DNA of 36,043 nucleotides from positions 1 through 36,043 of the forward strand of contig JAEUKX010000083.1 of assembly GCA_016794025.1 (NCBI GenBank), given 5' to 3'. The notes under the pieces were generated by a model, which did no database searches, had not been told where the DNA came from, and saw only the letters and a program-made list of their open reading frames with translations. The stretch comes from Rhodospirillales bacterium (GTDB lineage Bacteria; Pseudomonadota; Alphaproteobacteria; CACIAM-22H2). This document shows, piece after piece, positions 24,560-31,784 of this stretch. Each line of letters opens with the position of its first letter. Positions within the stretch are counted from its first letter, which is position 1. Position numbers and translations under genes: made by a program.

Positions 24560-25720
24560 ATGCGCCGGATCGCCGCCGCCATTCTTGCCTGCCTGCCGCT
24601 GGCAGGCCCCGTCGGGGCCGCGGAGCCCTACACCATCCTGCCCGGTTTCGACGACGTGCCCGCCAAGGGGCCGGACGCCGCACTCGGTCTCGTCATCTGG
24701 AACCACGGCGTCAGCGGCAACCGCGAACAGGGCATGAGCCCGCCGCCCGCCTTCCTGCGCCGGCTCGCCGCGGCGGGGTGGGACATCGTGCGCATCAAGC
24801 GCGACGCCCTGCAGGAGAGCAACTGGACGACCGGCGGCCTGCGCCATGTCGCACGCACGATCGAGGAAGCCGAGAGCGCCCGCGCGAAGGGCTACAAGCG
24901 CATCGTGCTGGCCGGGCAGAGCTATGGCGGCGCGATCACGCTGGAAGCCGCACGCCGCACATCCGTCTACGCGATCATCCCCTCCGCGCCCGGCACGGGC
25001 GTGGCACTGAACCAGATCGGCAGTGCGGCGCAGGATTCGCAAGGCACGCGCCAGCTCTACGAATCGCTGGCCGAGGGAAAGTTCGAGCGCGCGGTGCCGA
25101 TTTTGCCCTTCGCCGACGAGTTCGCGTTGAGCGACCCCGACCGCGGCAAGCGCGCGCGCGAGATCCTGACCGGCCGCGCGATCGCCTTCCTGCCGATGGA
25201 CGATGCCGGCTCGCAGCTCGCCGGGCACGGCGCCTCGTCCTCCGCGCTCATGGATTTCGCCTACGGCGCCTGCGTGGCGGCCTTCCTCGATCCCGACCGC
25301 AAGGTGAAACCGGGGGCCGCCGCGTGCGGTCGCGACGGGCTGCCGCGTGCCGACGACGTGCTGCCCGAAACGGCCGGACTCAAGCCGATGAAGATGGAAG
25401 CCGGCACGTGGTGGCATCCCTACGAGGGGATCTGGATTGGCGCCTGGAGCAATCCGATCCTCGTTTCCGTCACGATCGAGCGCGGCGCCGACGGAAAGCC
25501 CGAATTCGTCTATCTGTGGGGACAGGAGAAGCGCGCGAAGCTGCGCACGACCTACCGCGCGCCCGCCACGCTCGACGGCAATCTCGTGCGCGCGAAGCTG
25601 CCCACGCAGGACATCACGCTGTCGTTCGAGATGAAGACGCGCCAGGTCGTGCTGCGCTGGAAGAACGCCGACGGCCGGACCGGCTCGACCCTGCTGCGCA
25701 GGTACGAGCCGCCGGCCTGA
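24560..25720 (+). CDS. Secreted alpha/beta hydrolase-fold protein with extra C-terminal beta domain
   Basis: 386 aa. A signal peptide (MRRIAAAILACLPLAGPVGAA, cleaved before EPYT) sends it to the periplasm. The core has alpha/beta-hydrolase hallmarks: LVIWNHGVSGNREQG (oxyanion region), GYKRIVLAGQSYGG with nucleophile Ser in GQSYG, IIPSAPGTG, and AFLPMDDAGSQLAGHGASS with a possible catalytic His. From about residue 285 a strand-rich tail (WHPYEGIWIGAWSNPILVSVTIERGADGKPEF, EMKTRQVVLRWKNADG) resembles a small carbohydrate- or lipid-binding barrel and is not part of the hydrolase. Ester, peptide or lipid substrates are all possible. It is last in the synthetase-BON-GNAT unit and convergent, 10 bp away, with cytochrome b561. 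Confidence 0.82.
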   Translation: MRRIAAAILACLPLAGPVGAAEPYTILPGFDDVPAKGPDAALGLVIWNHGVSGNREQGMSPPPAFLRRLAAAGWDIVRIKRDALQESNWTTGGLRHVARTIEEAESARAKGYKRIVLAGQSYGGAITLEAARRTSVYAIIPSAPGTGVALNQIGSAAQDSQGTRQLYESLAEGKFERAVPILPFADEFALSDPDRGKRAREILTGRAIAFLPMDDAGSQLAGHGASSSALMDFAYGACVAAFLDPDRKVKPGAAACGRDGLPRADDVLPETAGLKPMKMEAGTWWHPYEGIWIGAWSNPILVSVTIERGADGKPEFVYLWGQEKRAKLRTTYRAPATLDGNLVRAKLPTQDITLSFEMKTRQVVLRWKNADGRTGSTLLRRYEPPA

Positions 25721-25730
25721 AAGACGCGCT

Positions 25731-26273
25731 TCAGCGCGGTACGAGGCGGCGCGGCAGCATCGCGCGCAGCACGTCGTCGCGCCGCACGAAATGATGCCAG
25801 AGCGCCGCCGCGGCATGGATGGCGGCCACGACGAGGATCGCGGTGGCGCCGGTTTCATGGATGCCGCCGAAGAGCTTGGCGAGCGCCCTGTCGCCGCCCA
25901 TCGGCGAGGGCAGCGTGACAAGCCCGAAGAAATCGAGCGCCCGGCCGCGCGCCCATTGCGTGGCGATGCCGGCAAGCGGCACGGCGGCCATGAGCGCATA
26001 GAGCGCCGCGTGCGCCGCGCGCGCGGCAAGCCGCTCGATCCGTGTCCCGGCACGCGCGGCCGCCGGGCGCACGGCCAGCCGCACGGCCAGCAGGGCGACC
26101 AGCACGAGCCCGAAGGACTGGTGCAGCAGCATCGCGAAGTCGCGCGGCGCGCCGCGCGCAAGCTCGTCCATCGCAAGGCCCAGCACGTAGAGGCCGAGGA
26201 TGAGGGCCGCCATCGTCCAGTGGATGAATCGCGCGGCCGCACCGGGGCCGGCATTGTCGGTCGTATCCGTCAT
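25731..26273 (-). CDS. Cytochrome b561 family protein
   Basis: 180 aa with four membrane helices (ALILGLYVLGLAM; FGLVLVALLAVRLAV; ALYALMAAVPLAGIA; GATAILVVAAIHAAAALW). Candidate haem ligands are His18 (FIHWTM), His51 (LLHQSFG), His139 (GGIHETG) and His153, the bacterial cytochrome b561 pattern. It would carry electrons between quinol and a periplasmic acceptor, or detoxify superoxide as E. coli CybB does. It lies 63 nt downstream of a PepSY gene on the same strand, a common pairing, so it probably shares that gene's operator-bearing promoter. Confidence 0.93.
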   Translation of the reverse strand: MTDTTDNAGPGAAARFIHWTMAALILGLYVLGLAMDELARGAPRDFAMLLHQSFGLVLVALLAVRLAVRPAAARAGTRIERLAARAAHAALYALMAAVPLAGIATQWARGRALDFFGLVTLPSPMGGDRALAKLFGGIHETGATAILVVAAIHAAAALWHHFVRRDDVLRAMLPRRLVPR

Positions 26274-26336
26274 GTCATGCTCCTTCGTCGGGAAGGTCCC
26301 GGCAGCGCCACCGCGCGCCGGGACCGGTTCGGGCGA

Positions 26337-26699
26337 TCAGCGGTGCGCGTGCCGGCGCCCAGCGTCCCGGTGCCCGGCATCCCCGTGCGCGGCATCATTG
26401 TCGCCGTCGTAGTCGTCGTCGCGGCCGTGGCGGGCACCCTTCTGGAGGAACTCGCCGGTATTCCCGTCGACGGCGAACTCCGCACGCCGGCCGGACGCGT
26501 CGACCGCCTTGACCGAGTAGCTGCCGTCGCGGCGCAGCTCGATCGAGCGGACCGACGCGTAGCCGTTTTCGCGCACGCGCGCGTCGATCTCGCCGACCGA
26601 CAGCTTCGGGGCCGTCTGGGGCTGTCCGCGGTCGCTGGCCAGCGCCGGACCCGCAAGCAGTGCCAGCGCCAGCGCGCCGAGGACGATGGGGTTCTTCAT
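26337..26699 (-). CDS. Periplasmic PepSY-domain protein with His/Asp-rich tail
   Basis: 120 aa. The signal peptide (MKNPIVLGALALALLAGPALA) is followed by one PepSY-like domain (KLSVGEIDARVRENGYASVRSIELRRDGSYSVKAVDASGRRAEFAVDGNTGEFL). The last 30 residues are a low-complexity run of Asp, His, Gly and Arg with five His, which looks metal-binding. PepSY domains often inhibit or sense periplasmic partners. It faces the second PepSY gene across a 134-bp gap containing two operator-like repeats, and its own -10 candidate CATATT lies 11 nt from one of them. A GAACGGAGA-type Shine-Dalgarno precedes the ATG. Confidence 0.88.
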   Translation of the reverse strand: MKNPIVLGALALALLAGPALASDRGQPQTAPKLSVGEIDARVRENGYASVRSIELRRDGSYSVKAVDASGRRAEFAVDGNTGEFLQKGARHGRDDDYDGDNDAAHGDAGHRDAGRRHAHR

Positions 26700-26754
26700 G
26701 GGGACTGTCTCCGTTCCTTTCGTCCGGCCGCACCAGCGCGGCGGAACGGGGGCG

Positions 26755-26788
26755 AATATGGGTGCGCGCGCCTGAACGGGGCGTGAGC
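26755..26788 (-). promoter_or_regulatory. Box C: 11-bp direct repeat plus -10, leftward
   Basis: On the minus strand GCTCAC-N5-GTTCAG (26788-26772), then 11 nt, then CATATT (26760-26755). The half-sites repeat every 11 bp, as for OmpR/PhoP-type regulators, and the 11-nt distance to the -10 is that of PhoP-type promoters where the box replaces the -35. It should drive the PepSY-cytochrome b561 pair with an untranslated leader of about 50 nt. Confidence 0.5.
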
Positions 26789-26793
26789 GGGCC

Positions 26794-26827
26794 GTTCATC
26801 GGGCATTCAGATTGGCCGCGGCAATGT
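26794..26827 (+). promoter_or_regulatory. Box A: 11-bp direct repeat, rightward
   Basis: GTTCAT-N5-ATTCAG (26794-26810) is followed by 11 nt and a weak -10 (CAATGT, 26822-26827). The flanking TTGG (26812-26815) is also shared with Box B. The predicted start is at about 26834, which coincides with the ATG of the PepSY-kinase operon, so the message may be leaderless. Confidence 0.48.
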
Positions 26828-26833
26828 GCGATC

Positions 26834-27136
26834 ATGTCGAAGATGACCTTCCGCACGATCCCGGTCCTGCTCCTGGCCTGCCTTGCGCTGGCGGCCCCCG
26901 CGCGCGCCGACGACCGCGACCACGATCGCGCGCGGATCGCGCGCGAGGCGGGCGAAGTCGTGCCGCTCGAAAGGCTGCTGGCCGAGGTCGCGCGCACCGA
27001 ACCGGGCAAGGTCATCGATGTCGACCTCGAGCGCGGGCACGGGCGCTATGTCTACGAGGTGAAGCTCCTCGCGCCCGACGGGCGGCGGCGCAAGATCCTC
27101 TACGACGCCCGCACGCTCGAGCGCGTCGAGCGGTAA
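26834..27136 (+). CDS. Small periplasmic PepSY-domain protein preceding the two-component system
   Basis: 100 aa. The signal peptide (MSKMTFRTIPVLLLACLALAAPARA) leaves a 75-residue mature protein that is one PepSY domain (VVPLERLLAEVARTEPGKVIDVDLERGHGRYVYEVKLLAPDGRRRKILYDARTLER). It is 18 nt upstream of the response regulator, so it is co-transcribed. Small PepSY proteins next to PhoQ/FeuQ-like kinases are plausible periplasmic modulators, comparable in position to rhizobial FeuN, which restrains the FeuPQ pathway; this parallel is inferred. ATG 26834 is chosen; ATG 26843 also fits the signal peptide. No Shine-Dalgarno is obvious, in line with a leaderless start. Confidence 0.87.
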   Translation: MSKMTFRTIPVLLLACLALAAPARADDRDHDRARIAREAGEVVPLERLLAEVARTEPGKVIDVDLERGHGRYVYEVKLLAPDGRRRKILYDARTLERVER

Positions 27137-27154
27137 CGGACGGGCCCGGCCGGA

Positions 27155-27829
27155 ATGCGCATCCTCCTCGTCGAAGACGATCCCGCCCTTTCCGCCCAGA
27201 TCGCGGCGGCGCTCGCTGCCGCCGGATATGCGGTCGACCGCGCGGCCGACGGCGAGGAGGCGCAGTTCCTCGGCGAGAGCGAGCCGTTCGATGCCGCCAT
27301 CCTCGATCTGGGTCTGCCGAAGCTCGACGGCCTGACCGTGCTGCGGCGGTGGCGCGAGGCCGGCCGCCGCCTGCCCGTGCTTGTCCTGACCGCGCGCGCG
27401 GGCTGGGCCGAGAAGGTCGAGGGGATCGACGCGGGCGCGGACGACTATCTCGCCAAGCCCTTCCACATGGAGGAGCTGCTGGCCCGGCTGCGGGCGCTGA
27501 TCCGGCGCGCGGCGGGCATGGCGAGCGCGGAACTCGTGTGCGGCAGGCTGCGGCTCGACACGCGCTCGGGCCGCGTGACGGTCGACGGCAATCCCGTGGC
27601 GCTGACCGCGCAGGAATACAAGACGCTCGCCTACCTGATGCACCGGCCGGGCACCGTCGTCTCGCGCACCGAACTGACCGAACATATCTACGCGCAGGAT
27701 TTCGACCGCGACAGCAACACGATCGAGGTGTTCGTCGCCAGGCTGCGCCGGAAGCTTGGCATCGACGCGATCGAGACCGTGCGCGGGCGCGGCTACCGGC
27801 TGCGTGCTCCGGGGGATGCGGCACCATGA
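27155..27829 (+). CDS. OmpR-family response regulator (FeuP/PhoP-like)
   Basis: 224 aa. The receiver domain is at 1-115 with acidic residues Asp8/Asp9 (LLVEDDP), phosphoacceptor Asp51 (LDLGLPKLDG), Thr79 and Lys101 (DDYLAKPFHMEELL). The winged-helix DNA-binding domain follows (about 128-218: RLDTRSGRVTVDGNPVALTAQEYKTLAYLMHRPG, SNTIEVFVARLRRKLG, ETVRGRGYRL). KPFHMEELLARLRALIRR and DFDRDSNTIEVFVARLR resemble alphaproteobacterial FeuP/PhoP regulators. It is phosphorylated by the adjacent kinase and should bind tandem 11-bp repeats; three such repeats occur nearby. Its stop overlaps the kinase ATG by 4 nt (ATGA). Confidence 0.95.
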   Translation: MRILLVEDDPALSAQIAAALAAAGYAVDRAADGEEAQFLGESEPFDAAILDLGLPKLDGLTVLRRWREAGRRLPVLVLTARAGWAEKVEGIDAGADDYLAKPFHMEELLARLRALIRRAAGMASAELVCGRLRLDTRSGRVTVDGNPVALTAQEYKTLAYLMHRPGTVVSRTELTEHIYAQDFDRDSNTIEVFVARLRRKLGIDAIETVRGRGYRLRAPGDAAP

Positions 27830-29166
27830 CCGCGCGGCCCTCGCTGCGCCGCCGGCTGGCGCTCGCCTCGTTCGTGTGGCTCGTGCTGGCACTCGCCGGG
27901 TCGGGCGCGCTGCTGGCCGGGATCTTCGCCAACTACGCGCGTTCGGTCGTCGAGGAACGGCTGATCGACGACATGGACCACATCGCCGCGGCGGTGGAAG
28001 CCGCATCCGACGGCGGCGTGCGCCTGACCCGCGCGCTGCCGGACAGTCGCTACGACGTGCCCTATGCCGGGCGCTACTGGCAGATCGAGATCGCCGGGCG
28101 CCCGCCGCTGCGCTCGCGCTCGCTGTGGGACGACACGCTCCCCAATCCGCCCGACGATCTGGCGAAGGGCGAGATCCATCACCACACTTTCCGGGGTCCG
28201 GCGGGCCAGTCGCTCATCGCGGTGGAGCGCAACCTCACCATCGACGGGCTGGACATGCCGATGCGGCTTGTCGTGGCCAGCGACGAGGCGGAGCTGGCGC
28301 ACGCGGTGGCGGAGTTCCGCAACACGCTCGTGCTGTCGCTGGCCGCACTCGGCCTCGGGCTGGCGCTGGCCGCGGCCCTGCAGATCCATTTCGGGCTCGC
28401 CCCGCTGCGCCGTCTGCGCGCGGCGGTGACCGCGCTCAAGGCCGGGCGGGAAACCACGCTCGACGGCCAGTGGCCCGCCGAGGTCGCCCCGCTCGTCGCC
28501 GACCTCAAGGACGTGCTCGCGCGCAACACCGCCCTTGTCGAACGGGCGCGCGCGGAGGCCGGGAACCTTGCCCATGCGCTGAAGACGCCGCTGGCCGTGC
28601 TGACCAACGCCGCCGACGGCCACGAGGATACGCTCAGCCAGACGGTTCGTGCGCAGGCAAGCGCCATGCGCGGCCATGTCGAGCGGCATCTTGCCCGCGC
28701 GCGCGCCGGTGCGGCGGCCACGCAGGTGGGGATCGAGACCGACGCGCGCGCGGTCGTCCTGAAGCTCGTCGACACGCTCGGCCGTCTCCATCCCGGCCGG
28801 CGGCTGCGGACCGCGCTCAGCGGCGGGCCGCTCGCCTTCGCCGGGCGCGCGGACGACCTGGCCGACATCGCGGGAAACCTGCTCGACAACGCGCTCAAAT
28901 GGTCGCACGGCGAGGTGCGCGTCTCGCTCGGAGCCGATTCCGGCGGCCTTGCGCTCGCGGTCGACGACGACGGGCCCGGCATCGCGCCCGACGCGCGCGC
29001 GGCGGCCCTGCGCCGGGGGATGCGGCTCGACGAGACGAAGCCCGGCACGGGTTTCGGCCTCGCCATCGCGGACGAGCTGGTGGCGCTTTACGGCGGCAGC
29101 CTCGTGCTCGGCGAATCCGATCTGGGGGGGCTGCGCGTGGCGGTCCGCCTGCCGTCGACGCGCTGA
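27826..29166 (+). CDS. Sensor histidine kinase (FeuQ/PhoQ-like)
   Basis: 446 aa, inner-membrane. TM1 is near 12-34 and TM2 near 167-186. Between them is a periplasmic sensor of about 130 residues (VVEERLIDDMDHIAAAVEA, DVPYAGRYWQIEIAG, HHHTFRGPAGQSLIAVERN). A HAMP-like linker (LAPLRRLRAAVTALKAG) leads to the phosphoacceptor His250 in NLAHALKTPLAVLTNAA. The ATPase domain carries the N box (NLLDNALKWS), G1 (DDDGPGIAPDAR) and G2 (GTGFGLAIADELV). The YAGRYWQI and NLAHALKTPL motifs are typical of PhoQ/FeuQ-type kinases that read envelope state, osmolarity or divalent cations; the signal here is unknown. HHH at 118-120 in the sensor could bind metal. Confidence 0.95.
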   Translation: MTARPSLRRRLALASFVWLVLALAGSGALLAGIFANYARSVVEERLIDDMDHIAAAVEAASDGGVRLTRALPDSRYDVPYAGRYWQIEIAGRPPLRSRSLWDDTLPNPPDDLAKGEIHHHTFRGPAGQSLIAVERNLTIDGLDMPMRLVVASDEAELAHAVAEFRNTLVLSLAALGLGLALAAALQIHFGLAPLRRLRAAVTALKAGRETTLDGQWPAEVAPLVADLKDVLARNTALVERARAEAGNLAHALKTPLAVLTNAADGHEDTLSQTVRAQASAMRGHVERHLARARAGAAATQVGIETDARAVVLKLVDTLGRLHPGRRLRTALSGGPLAFAGRADDLADIAGNLLDNALKWSHGEVRVSLGADSGGLALAVDDDGPGIAPDARAAALRRGMRLDETKPGTGFGLAIADELVALYGGSLVLGESDLGGLRVAVRLPSTR

Positions 29167-29179
29167 GGACGCCCGCCTT

Positions 29180-29213
29180 GTTCAGCCTGCGTTCAGGTTG
29201 GGCGTGCAAGAAG
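29180..29213 (+). promoter_or_regulatory. Box B: perfect 11-bp direct repeat downstream of the kinase gene
   Basis: GTTCAG-N5-GTTCAG (29180-29196), an exact repeat of the hexamer, is followed by 11 nt and AAGAAG as a mediocre -10 (29208-29213). Over 25 bp it matches Box A at 19 positions, including the trailing TTGG. It lies between the kinase stop (29166) and the GTG of the next gene (29236), so that gene is a likely separate target of the response regulator. Confidence 0.5.
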
Positions 29214-29235
29214 CGCCCGTTCCGGGGCAAGGCGC

Positions 29236-29547
29236 GTGGAAGCGGGCGTGGGCGACGAACTTTCGACCGAATATGAAAAGGCGATCGGCATCTTCGTGGC
29301 CTGCGTGCGGCAGGCCACGGGCGCCGTCCCGTCCGCCTATGACGAACTGCTGGCCGAATCGGCCCCCCGCCGCAAGGCCGCCATGGAAAACGTGCGCCGG
29401 CATTTCGGATCGCTGGCCGGCCCGTTGCGCGCGCAGATCATGACCGAAGCGACCGACGCTGCCCGCCGCCAGACGGCCGGCTACTTCGCGGCCATCGCCG
29501 CCCGATCCGACGAACTGGCCCTCGACGACCTGTTCGGCAAGGCCTGA
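29236..29547 (+). CDS. Small hypothetical protein downstream of the two-component system
   Basis: 103 aa from a GTG at 29236. It has no signal peptide and no membrane segment and is strongly helical (STEYEKAIGIFVACVRQATG, APRRKAAMENVRRHFGSLAGPLRAQIMTEATDAARRQTAGYFAAIAARSDELALDDLFGKA). I recognise no family. It begins 69 nt after the kinase stop with its own copy of the 11-bp-spaced repeat, so it may be a regulon member and not simply an operon tail. A GGGGCAAGG lies 6-14 nt before the start. No Cys and one His argue against a metal role. Confidence 0.7.
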   Translation: MEAGVGDELSTEYEKAIGIFVACVRQATGAVPSAYDELLAESAPRRKAAMENVRRHFGSLAGPLRAQIMTEATDAARRQTAGYFAAIAARSDELALDDLFGKA

Positions 29548-29597
29548 GCGGCCTGCGGCAATGCGGCAGCTTGCGGGAGGCCGGCCGCGTCTCTAGG

Positions 29598-30020
29598 ATG
29601 CGCGCTTCCATGCCTGCCCCCCGCCCCGCAACCCACGGATCCGCCCTGCCGCGTCATTCGCTTCGCGTGTGGCTGGCCGCACTCGCCCTGTTCGTGCAGG
29701 CGCTGCTGCCCGTGCAGGTGCTGCGCGCGGCCGCTTTGCCGGGCGAGGCCATTTCGTTCTGCTCGGCCGCCGGCGCGCCGGCCACACACCTGACCGGGGC
29801 CGATGGCGGCCCGCTTTCCGATTCCGGTCACAAGACGGGCATGGTCTGCCCGCTCTGCACGGCCGCGGGCGCTGCTGCCGTGCCGCCCGTCGATCCGGCC
29901 GGCGCGCTGCCTTCGCCGGTCCGTTTCGCGGCCGTCGACTTCGCGCGGCACGACGAGATCGTGCCCGCCGCGGGCGGCAGCGCCGCCTATGGTTCGCGCG
30001 CGCCGCCGACGATCCTCTGA
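29598..30020 (+). CDS. DUF2946-like small membrane/periplasmic protein
   Basis: 140 aa. One hydrophobic segment (VWLAALALFVQALLPVQVL, about 24-42) acts as signal or anchor. After it come the features of the DUF2946 family: a Cys at 55 in ISFCSAAG, His64 and His78, and a CPLC pair at 84-87. Family members cluster with copper and TonB-receptor genes, and copper handling is the usual guess. Here the copper chaperone gene follows 95 nt later, supporting that. The frame also offers a TTG at 29571; ATG 29598 is preferred because the upstream residues are poor signal sequence. Function not established. Confidence 0.75.
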   Translation: MRASMPAPRPATHGSALPRHSLRVWLAALALFVQALLPVQVLRAAALPGEAISFCSAAGAPATHLTGADGGPLSDSGHKTGMVCPLCTAAGAAAVPPVDPAGALPSPVRFAAVDFARHDEIVPAAGGSAAYGSRAPPTIL

Positions 30021-30115
30021 CGACATGATTCGCCTGTCCGCGCCGGCCCTGCTGCCGGTCGCGGATCATCCATGTTCAGGCCCGGCCGTCCGCCGGGCGC
30101 CAGAGGAATTTTCCG

Positions 30116-30634
30116 ATGACTTCCATCCGCTTCCGCTTTTCGTCGCCCGCCTTCGTCGGGCTTGCCGCCGCCGTCACACTTGCCATCGCCCTGCTGCTGT
30201 CGCCTTCCGCCGCGCGCGCCCACGACGGCGTGCATGTCGAGGACCCCTGGGCCCGCGCCACGCTGGGCGGTGCCAAGACCGGTGCCGGGTATGTCCGCAT
30301 CGTCAACCATTCCGACAAGGCGGAGCGGCTGGTTTCCGCCACCTCGCCCGTCGCGGGCCGCGTCGAGCTGCACGAGATGGCGACGGTCAACAACGTCATG
30401 CAGATGCGCCCGCTGCCCCGCGGCATCGACATCAAGGGCAAGGAGACGGTCGAGCTGAAGCCCGGCGGGCTGCACATCATGTTCCTCGACCTCAAGCAGC
30501 CGCTCGTCGCCGGCAAGAAGGTGCCGCTCACGCTCAAGTTCGAGCGCGAAGGCGAGGTGACGGTCGAGATCGAGGTGCGCGACATGCGCGGCAATGCCCC
30601 CGCCCAGGGCGGCCACGGACAGCATAAGCACTGA
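30116..30634 (+). CDS. Periplasmic copper chaperone PCu(A)C
   Basis: 172 aa. The signal peptide (hydrophobic 12-30, cleaved after SAARA) is followed by a PCu(A)C cupredoxin-like domain. The copper site reads His86-x-Met88 (ELHEMA), Met97, and His120-x-Met122 (GGLHIMFLDL), which is the family's H(M)x10M...HxM pattern with 22 residues in the last spacer. The tail GGHGQHKH adds further metal ligands. PCu(A)C delivers Cu(I) to the CuA/CuB sites of cytochrome oxidase or buffers periplasmic copper. A GAGGAA Shine-Dalgarno precedes the ATG. Its partner is the DUF2946 gene upstream; no SCO gene is present in the window. Confidence 0.94.
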   Translation: MTSIRFRFSSPAFVGLAAAVTLAIALLLSPSAARAHDGVHVEDPWARATLGGAKTGAGYVRIVNHSDKAERLVSATSPVAGRVELHEMATVNNVMQMRPLPRGIDIKGKETVELKPGGLHIMFLDLKQPLVAGKKVPLTLKFEREGEVTVEIEVRDMRGNAPAQGGHGQHKH

Positions 30635-30670
30635 GACAGGAACGCTGCGCCGCGCCTGCACGCCCCGAGG

Positions 30671-31648
30671 CTAAACGCCCGTGTAGGCGCGGTACCAGTC
30701 GACGAATTTCGGCACGCCCTCGTCGATCGAGGTGCGCGGCGCGAAGCCGAGATCGCGCTGCGAGGCGGCGATGTCGGCGCAGCTCTCGGGCACGTCGCCG
30801 GCCTGGAGCGGCTGCATGTCGAGGATCGCCTTGTGGTTGGTGGCGCGCTCGATGAGCTCGATATAGCGCATCAGCGGCTCGGACTTGTGGTTGCCGAGAT
30901 TGTACACGCGGTGCGCGGCGGCCTTGGCCGACTTCGCCGGCGGCCGGTCGAGCGCGGCGATCACCCCCGCCACGATGTCGTCGATATACGAGAAGTCGCG
31001 GCGCATCTGCCCGTTGTTGAAGACCGGGATCGCGCGGCCTTCGAGGATCGCCTTGGTGAAGATCCACAAGGCCATGTCGGGCCGGCCCCACGGCCCGTAG
31101 ACCGTGAAAAAGCGCAAGCCCGTCGCGGGCAGGTCGTAGAGATGGCTGTAGCAGTGGCCGACCAGCTCGTTGGCGGCCTTGGTGGCGGCGTAGAGCGACA
31201 CCGGCCGGTCGATCTTGTCCTCGACCGAGAAGGGCAGCTTGTCGTTGCCGCCATAGACCGACGAGGACGAGGCGTAGACGAGATGGCGGATGCCGCCGCG
31301 CCGGCGGCACGCCTCGACGACGTTGAAATGCCCGACGATGTTGGTGCGGATATAGACGTCCGGGTTCGTGATCGAGTAGCGCACGCCCGCCTGGGCGGCG
31401 AGGTGCACGACGCGGTCGATCGAGCCATCGGCCAGTGCGGCGGCGAACGCGCCGTCGGCGGCCACGTCGGCGCGCACCATGCGGAAGGCGCTGGAGCGGG
31501 CAAGCTCGGCCGCGCGGGCTTCCTTGAGCTTCACGTCGTAGTACGGATCGAAGCTGTCGAAGCCCACGACGCTCTCGCCGCGCGCCAGCAGCGCACGCGC
31601 GACGGAAAATCCGATGAATCCGGCAGCCCCGGTAACCAGAACAGTCAT
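30671..31648 (-). CDS. NAD-dependent UDP-glucuronate 4-epimerase-like sugar epimerase
   Basis: 325 aa extended short-chain dehydrogenase. The NAD loop TGAAGFIG is at 6-13, and the active site is SSSSVYGG with Tyr153 and Lys157 (YAATKAANE). The substrate segment GLRFFTVYGPWGRPDMALWIFTKAI and RDFSYIDDIVAGV are typical of UDP-GlcA 4-epimerases (LpsL/Cap1J group), which supply UDP-galacturonate for surface polysaccharide. Other UDP-hexose epimerases cannot be excluded. It is monocistronic, convergent with the copper chaperone and divergent from the trp leader. Length is slightly under the usual 335-340 aa. Confidence 0.92.
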   Translation of the reverse strand: MTVLVTGAAGFIGFSVARALLARGESVVGFDSFDPYYDVKLKEARAAELARSSAFRMVRADVAADGAFAAALADGSIDRVVHLAAQAGVRYSITNPDVYIRTNIVGHFNVVEACRRRGGIRHLVYASSSSVYGGNDKLPFSVEDKIDRPVSLYAATKAANELVGHCYSHLYDLPATGLRFFTVYGPWGRPDMALWIFTKAILEGRAIPVFNNGQMRRDFSYIDDIVAGVIAALDRPPAKSAKAAAHRVYNLGNHKSEPLMRYIELIERATNHKAILDMQPLQAGDVPESCADIAASQRDLGFAPRTSIDEGVPKFVDWYRAYTGV

Positions 31649-31733
31649 GGTTGCGGGCTTTTACCCGTGTCGGGCGGCAAAATCACGTGCTTTCGACGTT
31701 GCGCGCGCCGGAAAAGGCGGCTAGCGTCGATCC

Positions 31734-31784
31734 ATGGAGATCACCGCCGCCCGTATCGTCCGTTGGCAGGCTTGGTGGCGCTAA
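31734..31784 (+). CDS. trpL: trp operon leader peptide
   Basis: A 16-residue frame ATG-TAA encoding MEITAARIVRWQAWWR, with Trp at codons 11, 14 and 15, lies 99 nt before the trpE(G) start. Three Trp codons in 16 is the signature of a trp attenuation leader; fused trpE(G) genes of rhizobia and Azospirillum carry comparable leaders. Ribosome stalling on TGG codons when charged tRNA-Trp is scarce would keep the message open. The Shine-Dalgarno is weak (AAGGCGG about 13 nt upstream). Confidence 0.85.
   Translation: MEITAARIVRWQAWWR

Noticed and set aside
30074..30079. GTTCAG before the copper chaperone as a fourth regulator box
   Set aside because: The partner half-site 11 bp upstream is absent, so it is a lone hexamer.
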